From Prunus persica (taxonomy: Eukaryota; Streptophyta; Magnoliopsida; Rosales; Rosaceae): a DNA stretch of 64,000 nt. The DNA is taken from contig NC_034010.1 in NCBI RefSeq assembly GCF_000346465.2, forward strand, positions 27,304,643 through 27,368,642. Reading direction: 5' to 3'. The position numbers were made by a program, and so were the translations under genes. Shown here piece by piece: positions 37,457-55,409 of the stretch. The notes beneath the pieces are model-generated. The model saw only the letters and a program-made list of their open reading frames with translations. It ran no database searches and had not been told where the DNA came from. Every line of letters begins with the position of its first letter. Positions within the stretch are counted from its first letter, which is position 1.

Positions 37457-38870
37457 AGGACGATGAATTGAATTTTGGGGGGTCCCAAAATTCACAAAAT
37501 GAAAAAGATCCTCAATCTTCCTTCTTACATACTTAGGACCACTTCAGTTTCTCTCAATAATCTGCTGGACCACCGATGTGACTAAACTTCCATTATTTAT
37601 TTTATTTATTGATATTTACAACTAATCTGTGTTTGAAAGGCTTTGAAACTATCTTCTTGTCATTGAAATTCAACTGTCAGGACGTCACAAGATGGCGAGG
37701 CTTATATACTTATTATGCCCCAATTGCACTTGCTGCCTTGGCTTTGCATAATCGTGTGGTGCGCATAAACAAGACTTTATCAAAGCCAAGATTTAAAAAA
37801 ACAAAATAAAACACTAGCTAACTCTTCTTCCCTGTCTAGCTAAAGTCAGTCGCGCATGCGCTTGAGGTGATTTTGGCCGTTGATGCATGTGGGGTTAACG
37901 AAGCATCAACAGTCAAATCAACCATGCGCGGGAGACTGTTAGCCAATGACTATTGGCTCTAGGACAATTATAGGATGCTTCAATCTTTATGCATTATTGA
38001 GTGCATGTAGAAAGTGAGAAAAGGGACCGTGCCGTCCTTGAAACATAGGATTGTGGGGATGAAAAAAATCTGAAAATGCCCCATAAGGGTACCCATAGTT
38101 ATCCAGCAGACAGATTGGGGTTCTTGGTGAATTAGGTAGTCTTCCACTTTCAAGACAATAGGTCCAGACTCCAGCTAGCTAGCCTCATTCCACTTCTTGT
38201 GAACAATTGTGAGCCATACAACCTTCAAAGAGAGAGAATGGTGAGGGATCCACCACCATCTTCCAAAACACACAGAACTTAGGTCAGTAAACTGAATGGT
38301 CAGTTCGCCAGGTTAAACTTATGTGAGCTAAGGCCATTGGAAATTTGGAATCTGGCTATGTCCACCGGATAAAGTGGAGTACTTGCTGAGATTATATTTC
38401 ACATCGAGAATGATAAAGAATGTGTCGCATCGATACTGTTGTACGCATTTCATTTAATTACTAATTAGTTTTGAGTTTGAATCTCTAACTTTTACACTAT
38501 ACCAAAATATGCATTATACGAATTCTTATATCACCAAATATATGGAGAATGTAAGGTATATTTGTAGGTTTTGCTAAAGTCCCATCGGTAAAAGTCTTAA
38601 AGAGACGCCAATGGGTTCTCACCACAGTGGATCAGTGTGGATTCCCCTTCTCTCATGGCACCTAGAATCAAATTTCAGTAGGACTTCTTTCCTCCGACAT
38701 AAAAAGAAAAAACTATAGGAACATTTTTCGTGGAGGATTTAGCAATTTTTCTTCTTAATTCCCGCACATCATGTTACCTACTTTATCTTCGCACCATACC
38801 ATGTCTTAACCTATTTTAAAAATTTTATCGAACATCTTGCCCATGCTCAAGGAGCACATCAAAGGAACAT

Positions 38871-39085
38871 GGGAGACTTTGGAAAAGCCCAAAGGAGAGA
38901 GAAAAATTTTAAAAGAAGCCAAAATAGACAAAATTACCCTTATTTATTTTTTGATTTCCTAAGGAATCCTTTACATTTGCATGTCTTTTGTTTGAAAGTT
39001 GAGAGATTTTTCTGTCTTTTTTGAAAAAGCTTTGGCTTTTTCCAAAAGTGAAAGTTTTTTTATGAATAAAACCTAAATTTACTAA
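38871..39085. mobile_element. MITE-like repeat, copy 2
   Basis: Second copy of the 36809-37024 repeat, same strand, starting GGGAGACTTTGGAAAAGCCC. The inverted ends are better preserved here (TTTGGAAAAGCCCAAA and TTTGGCTTTTTCCAAAAG). The copies are 1.85 kb apart. Confidence 0.65.
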
Positions 39086-39753
39086 GGAACATTGCCCAAT
39101 TTCACCTGTTGTAATATTGAAAAGTGAGGGCGGTTCCAACAAAAGTACAGAGCAAAAATAAAAAGAATGGTGGTCCACCGGTCCAGCCAGGCAGTGGACG
39201 GTCTTTATTAAATTGTAGAATATAATACTTTTTGTTTACCAAAATAAAAACCAATTTCTAGTTGGGCTATAAGTGCTTTATTTGCTAGCCTTGTAAGGTA
39301 AAATTGTTTAAGCCCAACTAGGCCCAAAACTTCTGTAGCTCCTGAGCCTAATTTCATTTGAAAGCCCAATAAACCACCGTCGAGACTTGCCGTCAATTTT
39401 CCCAAGAGATTTTTGAAAATGGATCAGAGCTAGGCAGAAGAGACTCATCATCCCAATCCGACAACAAAATCTCCCTCTCCGTCACAAAGCTTGAGGTTTG
39501 AGTGCTCCATATACAGAGGAAGAGGGAGAGACGCTTTGTTTTCTCTGAAATTAGAGGTGTGTAGGTATCTCTGCAGCTAAAGCCTTAGGCTTTTCGTCCC
39601 CAATTCGCCTTCTCAGAGTTTAGGGTTTATGCGATGCGATGCTACAGAAGATCACAAATTGTGTAATTGAAAAGGAAGACGAGTAGTAAAATATGTGTTA
39701 CAGTCTGGTTCTAAGTCTGAAGTGAGTGTATCGGGTTTTTCTGAGAGGAATTG

Positions 39754-41772
39754 ATGGAAGGGGGAAGGAGAATATCGGCAAGTCCTCGGCCTTGCAATGG
39801 TAGGAGGGTGGTAGCGAAGAAACGACCTCGTGTTGGTGGCGTGGATGGGTTCGTCAACAGCGTTAAGAAGCTTCAGAGGCGCGAAATCAGCTCCAAGCGT
39901 GACCGTGCTTTCACTATGAGCGATGCCCAAGAGCGGTTTCGCAATATTCGCCTCCAGGTACTGCTCTTTCTTTTGATTTTTTATTGAAGGAAAGTTTGGG
40001 GCTTTGATGCTTGTTTACCTCCGTTGCGTACTTAGGTGGTTGTGGTTAGCTCTAGCTTTTGTGCTGATTTTCATTAAGTTCAAAAACCAAAGATAAATAA
40101 TGGGTTTTGTTGTTAAATTATTAGGATGATAGATCCTCTCACAGAAAATTGAAAAAGATGGGACTCTGTTGTCAATTATTGTCATGCATTCCTTAATTTT
40201 GTTCAGTCCTTCTATTCACTGTTAAGGAATGTGAGCTCAATAGCTCGATTATTACTTATTCAAGCTCCCTAGAGACAAAAAATAGAATATTTCTTACTCT
40301 AAAAACTATGGTAAGCTGAAATCCCCTCCTATTGTTAATTTGTGGGTGTTAGGAGCACTCAGTGTCGTTCAGTTAACAATATGCTTCGGTCTTCAGTTAG
40401 TTGTTCCTGTTTAATTTGAACATGGGGCCTTTATACTTGTGATGCCGCTATTTTCAAATTCTTAGTGCTACGAACCTTTCATAGGCTCTACTTATATGAT
40501 ATGCATTTGGATCCCACTTCATATTACTAATGGGAACACTTGAAAGCATGTTGTGTAATGAAGCTCATATGCAACAATACTGTAAGAAAGTTGTAAGTTT
40601 CAAGATTGGAGATTCGATTTGTGCAGTCATGTTGTCTCATGTTCCTGAGTAAAAACTGTATTTGTTTATGCTAACAATCAATACCGAAAATCTTAATGGA
40701 TTTAATATTGCGATGAAAACGGAGTTATGCACTAGACATGCTTTTGAAATATGAGTGAAAAGATTCCTCACGGACGATGTTAGTGCGCCTGCAATACCTA
40801 ATTTCTGATTCTGGTGATATGTAAATGCATAGGAGGAATATGATACACATGATCCAAAAGGTCACTGTGCCATGGTTCTGCCTTTCTTGCGAAAGAGGTC
40901 AAAAATTATTGAGATTGTAGCAGCGCGTGACATTGTGTTTGCTCTTGCGCAATCTGGTGTTTGTGCAGCATTTAGCCGAGGTAGTAGCAATAATATTTTT
41001 ATTTCTAATCTTATCCTGCATGCACTAGTCTTAATACTTATAAAAGTTGAATGAGCGGAATATGTAATGTTTTTATTTTGTTGGATGCAGAAACCAACCA
41101 GAGAATATGCTTTCTGAATGTCAGTCCCGATGAAGTGATAAGAAGCTTGTTTTATAACAAAAACAATGACTCACTTATCACTGTTTCAGTTTATGCTTCC
41201 GACAATTTCAGTTCCTTGAAATGCAGAAGCACTAGGATTGAGTACGTAAATTCCTCCACCCACCCTCCTCTTCTCCTCCCATACACACACATATACACAC
41301 GACACACAACCCCCACACCCCCCCTCCCCCCACCCCAAAACAAAAAAAGGCCCAAAAGAAACAACAGTGTAATTGTCCCATTTTTTATATTTTTTTTCTT
41401 CTGAAACTGTCAAATTTTGTTGTCCAGATACATACGAAGAGGTAAACCAGATGCTGGCTTTGCTCTTTTTGAATCAGAGTCACTGAAATGGCCTGGTTTT
41501 GTAGAGTTCGATGATGTAAATGGGAAGGTTCTCACTTATTCTGCACAGGATAAGTAAATATTCTGTCTTATTGGTCTTCATCTCAAATACACAATTAACT
41601 TCTTGATCTTGATTTACTTTCTTTTTGGTTCTATTTTATTATCAGCATATACAAGGTGTTTGATCTGAAAAACTACACAATGTTGTACTCCATATCAGAT
41701 AAGCATGTTCAAGAGATTAAGATTAGGTAAGCTTTCTTCACATGCCTCCTTTTCTTAAATAGTGCATCCGCA

Positions 41773-41807
<35 letters not shown>

Positions 41808-42815
41808 GTGTTGGCATTTACATTTGGTATTTTCTGTTGCTATTGTTTAGTGGACATTTATTTTGCTTCTGTTTTCCAACTTTCTTTTGCAGTCCTGGAA
41901 TCATGCTGTTAATTTTTACTAAAGCTAGTAGCCACGTTCCTCTTAAGATCCTGTCCATAGAGGATGGTACTGTTCTCAAATCCTTCAACCATCTCCTTCA
42001 TCGGAATAAGAAGGTGGATTTCATCGAACAGTTCAATGAAAAGCTTCTTGTAAAGCAAGAAAATGAGAACCTCCAAATTCTTGATGTGAGGATCTTTCTG
42101 TATATCTTGCTGATGTATTATTATTAAATCATTTGGATTTGTATGTCTGACTGCTACATCTGTAGGTTCGTAATTTTGAGCTGACAGAAGTTAGCAGAAC
42201 TGAGTTCATGACACCATCAGCCTTTATATTTCTGTATGAGAATCAGCTATTCCTGACGTTTCGAAATCGAACTGTGGCTGTTTGGAATTTTCGAGGAGAA
42301 CTTGTAACTTCTTTTGAGGATCATCTTTTATGGCATCCCGACTGCAATACCAATAACATATACATTACTAGTGACCAGGATCTTATTATTTCTTACTGCA
42401 AGGCTGATTCTGATGATCCATTATCTGAAGGAAATGGTAAATATTGTTTCCTTATATATATGATGGAATATACTTGCTTTTTTGAATGTTTTTCTCTTAC
42501 AATATTATAAGTTGGAGAATCCTTTCTGTGAGAAGGCGTTGATTTTCTGACAGTGTTTGCATCTCTATTGCAGCAGGTTCCATCAATATCAGCAATATTT
42601 TAACTGGGAAATGCCTTGCTAAAATAAGAGCAAGCAACAACAAGGAAATTGAATGTGGCAGCAGCTGCAATTCGAAGAAGCGGGCCCTTTCATCCAGAAT
42701 TAGAAGTACAGTTGCAGAAGCCTTGGAAGATATTACTGCTCTCTTCTACGACGAAGAGCGGAACGAGATCTACACGGGCAATAGGCTTGGTCTAGTTCAT
42801 GTATGGTCTAACTAA
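39754..42815 (+). CDS. WD40-like conserved plant protein of unknown function
   Basis: Exons 39754-39957, 40833-40980, 41091-41241, 41428-41553, 41646-41726, 41893-42085, 42166-42436 and 42574-42815 give 471 residues. The N-terminus is basic (RRVVAKKRPRVGG and KKLQRREISSKRDR), suggesting nuclear localisation. The rest is built of beta-propeller-like strands: IIEIVAARDIVFALAQSGVCAAFSR, GKVLTYSAQDNIYKVFDLKNYTMLY, LFLTFRNRTVAVWNFRGELVTSF and the final ITALFYDEERNEIYTGNRLGLVHVWSN. The last is a good WD40 blade ending in VWSN. I do not know a function. The acceptor of the last exon is a NAGNAG (CAGCAG at 42571-42576), so products with or without one Ala are expected. A CA microsatellite lies in intron 5 at about 41774-41804. 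Confidence 0.88.
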
Positions 42816-44499
42816 TGGTTTCATAAGTCAGTTTATTCACCATGTATGCCCCCCCACCCAATTAGATTCTTTGTTGGTCTTCTAGATGGTTGAATTGATT
42901 GTGCTGCCTGCCCCCACTGCAACGACTTCCTAGAACAACTGTACCATGAATTGCCCTTGTACCAGTAATCCCTCTGTTTACGTAAATCCGAATTCCTTCC
43001 TTGTTGTGTCTGTCTGTGTTGAGCTTGAAAACTTATTTATAGAGTGCCTTTTTCATGGTGGTGTAATATAAATGTAGAATTGAGTTTGCCTCTGTACGAA
43101 TCTTTTTTTATTTTTTTTATTTTTTTATATATCTAATTCGCAGCAAGGTAAATTGTTGTTTGCCATTTTCATCCAGCTTAACTGCGCTCCTTATGTCTTA
43201 TCCTATTTTCTTCAACAATAATTGTTGCTATTGATGGAGCTGTAAATGGTGGAAGTGGAATTGGTGTGACCACTTGCACATGTACAACCTTTTATACCCT
43301 TTTTAGGGGGCTCGGCTTCTTTTTTGCCCACCTCACTCCGACTCTGATGATAAAGTTGAGTTCGTGTGAACACTTTACCTGGATTGTAAGGCTCGCAATA
43401 TCCTGCTACTATTAACCATCATGTCATATAAGGCGGGCATGAGTGGAGGCGACAGCCTTACGATTTGGTAACATCCAATCCCTTTGTGCGGCAGCTTGTG
43501 CTGCTTCTGCCTCACCATTCAATTATAGCAAATTATAGGTGTCCTCTTCTGCTTCTCCTTCCCATTGATCATTGTATGATTCCGACTCGTTAATGCAAGT
43601 GGAACTTACAATGAATCAACGCTCAGAATTTATCCACGTAATTTGACTATTGATGCATTCAACAATTCCTACCCATTTGATGCATTTCACAATTTCTATC
43701 TGTTGATACGAGAATTATACCCACGTGTGGGGACCACTGATTGCTAGCAAAATTAATTTATAGTAATATGGCAAGATATGCTATAATTTGACACAAGAGA
43801 TGACAATATGGATGAGATTTGTTAACCGTTTCGTCTTGTTGAAGACAAGCTAGACGAACATGTATAAATTTGCCTCTGGTCATTTTGGTCCTTCAATTTT
43901 TCTTAAACAACACGACACGAGCATGTGATATGGGAATAATCAAACAAGTGGCGGTTGCTTTTGGAACCCCAAAACTAAAAAGAGGAAAAACTTGCAGACA
44001 GAGAAGCTGGAGTAGAGCGTCTGAATCACGCGAGTGGAGTAGAGTGGAGGACATCTATACTCTCCACAAAGATCTCTTCTTTTTTTCGGTTTGGTAAACC
44101 ACATAGATGTGTTTTAATCAACCCGGTGCGATTAAGGAAATCTTCATCATACGTATGTTATAATTAAAATCATTTATTTATTAATATAAATAATAGTTTA
44201 AATAAAACTAAATAAATTTATATTAGTAAAAGGGACGAGCACGCTATTTTGTCTAACTAATCTAATTCACGTATACTCTAGTTGTTTTATCAAAACAATT
44301 CCTCACGAACATTAATAATTATTAAGATTGTTGTTTTGTTTGATAAATATGAATTACTAAATTTCAATTAAAAAAAAGACAGAGAATAACTCTTTAGATT
44401 TAGAAAATAAACAATTGTGAATATGACAAAGACATGTCTAGATTGGGAGTGTTGTAAAAATAAATAAAAAAAGAAAAAACGAAAAATTGGGTTGCGGTG
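42816..44499. other. Intergenic region, no gene seen
   Basis: The left part holds the 3' UTR of the WD40-like gene; the remainder is AT-rich DNA with no coding pattern, RNA gene or repeat family that I recognise. Confidence 0.5.
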
Positions 44500-44506
44500 T
44501 ATAAAG
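44500..44506 (+). promoter_or_regulatory. Candidate TATA box of the CIP7-like gene
   Basis: TATAAAG in a G-rich context, about 30-60 bp ahead of a pyrimidine-rich leader. The 5' UTR exon would run to 44743, where AAGGTAAAC supplies the donor. Confidence 0.5.
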
Positions 44507-49871
<5,365 letters not shown>

Positions 49872-51543
49872 TGCTAGAGAGCTGGAGCCAGATATGGCAA
49901 AATTTTCTACTCCTCCGTCACTGTGGTTGTAGCATGTATTCATTCTTCCACATGCAGAGACGAGGGGTCATCCCAATTCTTCTGGCATTTATTGTTTCTT
50001 TCTTCATTGTAATATTTTGTTGATGGGTCTTTTCTTTTGTACATTCAATATGCCCTGTTCTGCTCAGAGATTTAAGCACACCCTTGTGAAGTTTGTTAAC
50101 CACTATGCTTAGGATGTGAGGCAATTTCAGGTTGGTATATGTGTAGTCAATTTCATTTATTCTAGGAACAAAGTTGCTTCATATATTATATCCAATTTTA
50201 AATCTGTAAACTTTTCGTATATTTTGCATCAATATGAATGCTTTGTGACAGAGTGGATACCTGTCTTTTCAGCATTAAAGAGGAATTATAATTGTAGCTT
50301 AATGGTAAAAACCTCGACTATGCTTTCCACCTACTTTTTTAGTCATTGAGTGTGTCATTTTTTTCTTCATTTTAATTATGTTTGTTTGACTTGTGTGCTT
50401 TGTATTATTTGTCTCTTTCCATCATTCCTAAATGACACGTCGTCTTCATTGTCCATAAAAATAAAATAAAATAAAAGAGTAGAGAATGTTACCTTTCTAA
50501 CAGCGACTTTCGTGGCCACTCAATACAAAACTCTAGTTTTTCATCAAAGATTCCTTATAACGAAACTCAAATTTTCATCTTCCATTATATCTTCTCGTAA
50601 CAAAATGAAAATTAAGGCGTAGAGTCCTCAATCCTACTAAAAATGAGGCTCTAAATCTGTTGTATGAAAACCGAGAGAGAACAAGCATTCAGTATCATTT
50701 TGTCCACGGCAGCACAGTCACCCATGTCTCCAAGGACGGATCTAGGCATGGGTTGGAGTGGGCTCTAGCCCAGTACTAAATTTGGAGATAAAAAAACTTA
50801 ATGTTAATTTTATAAGTCAAACCCAAGTTAATTAAAAATAGTCCACCGCCTATCACAACCGTAAGATTTCATCTCTACAGGCATTCACACACATCAAACA
50901 TCATGTTTTTCTATTACCCATCCATGTAAGCTATAACTTTGTATTTGAACTTGAGAGCTTGGAAGTAGTAGGTCTCCTCCTCTTTAAAATTGTATCAACC
51001 TATATCCAATGGGTTCTTTAATATTAGTAAGTTTCTCTCTTACTTTTTGTTTAATTTCCAATTTGAATTGTTATTGTTAGTTTTTTATGATTTAGAGTTT
51101 AGGTGTTAAATTGTTTGGATTTTTTCTTATGTAATTTGCTAGGATATTATTGGTGACTTGTCATTTTTCTGATTTAATCTATTCAGTACTTGATCTGGGC
51201 TTTTATATAGTCTAGTTATCTCTTGGTTTTGTTGAATGCTTGTAGCTTGTGATTTTGCAATTATAGATCTATAGGATTGCACTCCCTATATCTATGTGTA
51301 CTCCCATAAAAATTTAAATTGTTAATTGAAAAATAGTTAATACCACTCACTTTCTTTGCATATAAAAAAAAAACCTATAACCTATAGCCAATTAACCATG
51401 TAGCCATAAAAACATGATGTCTCATCTATGAATTTTATCCTAGCAGAAATCAAATAATTTCATACATCAGACATGAATTTTATCAGACTAGTGATGTATG
51501 AATTTTATCCTCGCATCGGTATTTAATTTTTTTTAAATTAAAA
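49872..51543. other. 3' UTR of the CIP7-like gene and repeat-like intergenic DNA
   Basis: No gene. A 24-bp sequence at 50701-50724 is identical, same strand, to 52944-52967 inside the last coding exon of the SMYD4-like gene. Phrases around 51420-51515 (CTATGAATTTTATCCT) also resemble SMYD4-like intron DNA at about 53143-53160. This suggests rearranged copies of that gene's 3' end. Confidence 0.45.
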
Positions 51544-52010
51544 TAGTATAGCCGCACGGCTATACCTTTTAAATATAATGTATTTAAAGAGTATCGCCGC
51601 CCGGCTATCATTTGGTTTTTAAAAAAAGAATAGTATAGCCGATCGGATATACTTATTTTGACACGTGGGCACCTAATCGCTGGGTCCTTTTTTTATTTAT
51701 TTATAAGTAGTATAGCCGCTCGACTGTACTCAGTTTTCCTCTCATTTAAAAAAAAATCGTATACCCGCGCGGCTAGACCTATTTTCTCATCGCTAGACGG
51801 GTTTTTTTTCGTTTTTATAAATAGTATAGCCGAGAGGCCATAGTATAGCCGCACGGCTATACGCAGTGTTGAAATATATATTTTTAAAAAGATATGTGTT
51901 GACACGTGGCGCCTAATGGGTGGAGTCTTTTTTATATTTAAAAATAGTATAGCCGCACGGCTATACTCAGTTTTGAATTTTTTTTTAAAAAAGACGTGTT
52001 TTGACACGTG
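51544..52010. repeat. Palindrome-repeat cluster 1
   Basis: Eight or so copies of a 22-bp palindromic unit (arms AGTATAGCCG and CGGCTATACT, variable middle) at about 51544, 51589, 51631, 51707, 51758, 51822, 51841 and 51945. Several are followed by a T-rich spacer with GACACGTGG and CCTAATGGCTGG-like sequence, forming a composite unit of about 100 bp. Individual copies can form strong hairpins. No protein is encoded. Confidence 0.9.
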
Positions 52011-52815
52011 GGGCATAATGGCTGGAGGTCTTTTTTTATATTAAAAATTAGTGTAGCTGGAAAAGAAAGTTCAAGGAGTATTATTATTATTATTTTGAAA
52101 ATCGGAATCGGAGTGGTGGATTACAATTACTTAGTTCTTTTTTTCTTATTTAAATTTTAATTGTATTTGTGGTGACTGAGTTCTTCTTTCTCTAGGCCAT
52201 GGAGGAACTGATTATAGGCATGAGCAGAGAGAAGATCCAGCACCAGATGGAGAATCCAAAACATATGGATTTTAAAGACCTTAACTGAAAAATAAGATAT
52301 TTGGGTGAACTATTTATAAAAGAAAAAAAGAGGAAGTGTACGTTTGTTTTTCGATGTTGGACCGCAACTACTTAGCAGGCCAATCTTGATGTAAATTGAC
52401 AGAAATTTCCAAAAACCTAGCAGGCCAATCTTTATGTTTATGTTTGAACTGGTGCACGAATTGATAGAAATTTCCAAAAACTTAGCAGGCCAATCTTGAT
52501 GTAAATTTGTAATATATGACAATAAAATAAATATTCCATCATGTCGAAAAATAGTCTTTAGAATCGCACTTGTAAATGGCGTGGGAGAAGACTGCCACCC
52601 TTCAGCAATTACTGCGTGTATTATGAACGATAAGATTTTGCAAGCAATGTCCCACGCTTTATTCCAACCCAAATATGCTAATTCATGCATCAATGTTCAA
52701 AGATGTGGAGACTCAAATTGTAATTATGCTCCGCAAACTGATCAGGTTACATGTACATTTTACATTCCCAACAGTATTTGGGTAGGCAAGAAGTTCAAAA
52801 ACTTGCCAGACTGAA
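52011..52815. repeat. Short repeats downstream of the SMYD4-like gene
   Basis: About 52375-52515 holds three diverged copies of a unit with TTAGCAGGCCAATCTT, TGTAAATT and GATAGAAATTTCCAAAAAC. The rest, up to 52815, is the 3' UTR of the SMYD4-like gene or non-coding. Open frames on both strands here have no recognised domain. Confidence 0.6.
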
Positions 52816-55333
52816 TCATTTTTGTTGGTCCTTCAAAGAAGAGGTCTGCTTCTCTCTCCTCTTAAGGAATTGAAAGTATGGGAAAACCTTGTATGCATGA
52901 GATCCGTAATAACACGAAAATATATCACAAAGTCGGTTTATGCTGTCCACGGCAGCACAGTCACCCAAGGATAACTGAATAGACGAGAGCTTCACAAGTT
53001 CATATCCAATGACAATGTGATTAGGATTATAGAGCTTCTCCAGGATCTGCCAATTGTCAATGTGAAACAACATTAAAACATCATTTGGAGTTATTTATGT
53101 ACTAAATAACAATAAGTACACCCAGTGACTAGTGAGGTATCCATGTCTGATCTATGAATTTATCCTCACAGAATCAGATCTCATCAACACAAATGTAAAA
53201 AGTTCAGGATGAAGTGACTTGTGCACAACAAGAGTTTTACCTCGATTGAGGCTTTACAGTGTTCCATTGCATGTTGCAACTCTCCAACGAAACAAAACGC
53301 CTGTGCAAGATTGTCTTCCGCCTGCAAAGATCAAAATCATTTTAAGTCAAGTGTGATCTAATTCAGTGTCATATGTGCCAAAATCATTGAACACTTTCTA
53401 CATTGTTCAATAACAGCAACTTAGATATTGGCGTCTAGTACTTACAAATTGCACATTCAAATGATATAAATTATATTGTACAAAACTGAAGGGTGGTCAC
53501 AAACTCACTTCTGCAATGCTCCTATTATATGCATGGAAAGTTGATCTCAGCACACCAAGAGAACTTAATGCATCCACCAGTATGGTGCTAGATACATCTT
53601 TTGAGACTATTGCATCCTGTAATCTGTCAAGTATTGAACATAAGACTTCAGCGTGCAAATTGAACATAGGAAAAAGGTGGCCATCAAATTTGAAAAGATC
53701 ATAACCAGTTTTCAGACAGTGTTATACCTTCTGATAATAATCCATGCTTTATTTGCAGCTGCAGAGGAAGATTCCAGATCACGATAAGAACAACATTTTA
53801 AACAGAGGCCTGGATTTATATGAAAAAGGCTATTGATTTGCATATGATGATGAGCCACTCTATCGATGTCATCAATATTGATGAACTCTTCAGCCTGTGT
53901 CAACATCAAGTGAATGATTACATGAATATAAATCTAAGTGAGTCGGGAGAATTTGTACTTTCTAGGAAACATTCAATACCTGAAGATGAGGCTCCATGTT
54001 GCCAGCGGTGATGATGTTGGGTAAGCGTTTAAGTTTCTCTTTTTCACAGTCAACAACAGAGCTCTGCAAGACTATGCCAGAACAATTCAGTTCGACACAG
54101 TGAAAAGCATTTAGGACCAGGTCAGAGAAGTTTACTTTTAAACACCCACTGCACTGACAACGAAATGAGTATTCATCTTCCAGAAACTTGACTCGGTCCT
54201 TACAGTCCCACTGCCCAACCTGTAGAAACAAAACTTAGTTTTTACAGTCCCTGCATGAACATCATAATGTTATTCCACACTACCAAACCGAATGAGATAC
54301 AACAGTAAGTGGGCATACCTGTGGACCATAGGAAAGCTCCAGGGGTACCCCTGCTGTGACAAATTCTGTCGTTCTTATAAAGAGAGTACGTGAAAGGAAA
54401 TATGCATGGATGTTTGGCTGACAAGAATGATTGAATAGACTTCCAGATGTATAGATAGCTTGACCTACTCTAACCTATGAAAGTAACAAAAATGATGATA
54501 CAGAGGGTCAAAGGGCATAATTTTTATGAACTGAAGTGAAACGTATATCAATACAAGAAGTTTTACATAAATTATCACATTTTGCAGTGTCACACATGAA
54601 AATTCCAAGTTAATAAACAGAGTTCAATACTATTGTGGAAAAAAGCAGTGTAACTGACCGGAACAAGAGTGGTCAGATAAGACAAGAAACAAAAAGGAGC
54701 AAAATAAATAAAGCATACCATAAATGCAAACCTGTTCCACATTACTAGTTAGACCTCCACCCAATGATGAAAACTTTCCAATATCTTCTAACCCATGCTG
54801 ATCAATGGATTTCATACGAACAACAGTCATAGAGTTCACCCTAATTTGGGATAAAAGTATGACAATCTGCAAAAACAGGAGAATGGAACCTTATATAATA
54901 GGTGACAATCAAGGCATGAAATCTAAATTGCTATTGGGATATAGATCGTCCAAGTATATACAGATGTCAGAAAATAGGTTAACATCCATTGCAATCTCTC
55001 ACCTGTTAACATAATTTTATTATAAAGATGAAAATTTTTAAGATTTTCATCCTTGCTACACAAGTTGACTTTCAAAGTGACTCTATTATGAGAAAATTGT
55101 AACGAAGTATCACACTGACTCTCTAACAAAATAGGACACACATGAAACTTCGTATGCAAGTAGATGAGAGAATGACCACTTAGTTGAAAAACATGATTTT
55201 TACATGTCAATGTAGGACAGTAACCACCCTGCAAGGGCAGATCCAGGAAGTCGTTTCATCATTGCTTAACCCTCTTGTTTCTTAGATATACAATTCACCA
55301 AAGGTGTAACCCTGACTCTGCGTGTGTGCATGC

Positions 55334-55409
<76 letters not shown>

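Larger units (their letters stand above)
35660..39753. other. Intergenic region with dispersed repeats, no gene seen
   Basis: Four kilobases between the P450 and the WD40-like gene. It contains a TA run at about 36468-36494, a CT run at about 37421-37453 and two copies of a 215-bp repeat. From about 39420 the DNA becomes the promoter and leader of the WD40-like gene (CT-rich, short GC-rich islands). Open frames are short and not gene-like. Confidence 0.5.

Noticed and set aside
51544..52010. CRISPR array interpretation of the palindrome cluster
   Set aside because: Spacing is irregular, spacers are themselves repeated, and the DNA is nuclear plant DNA.
52310..52814. Two frames in opposite directions downstream of the SMYD4-like gene
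   Set aside because: They overlap short repeats and lack recognised domains; likely 3' UTR or repeat DNA.
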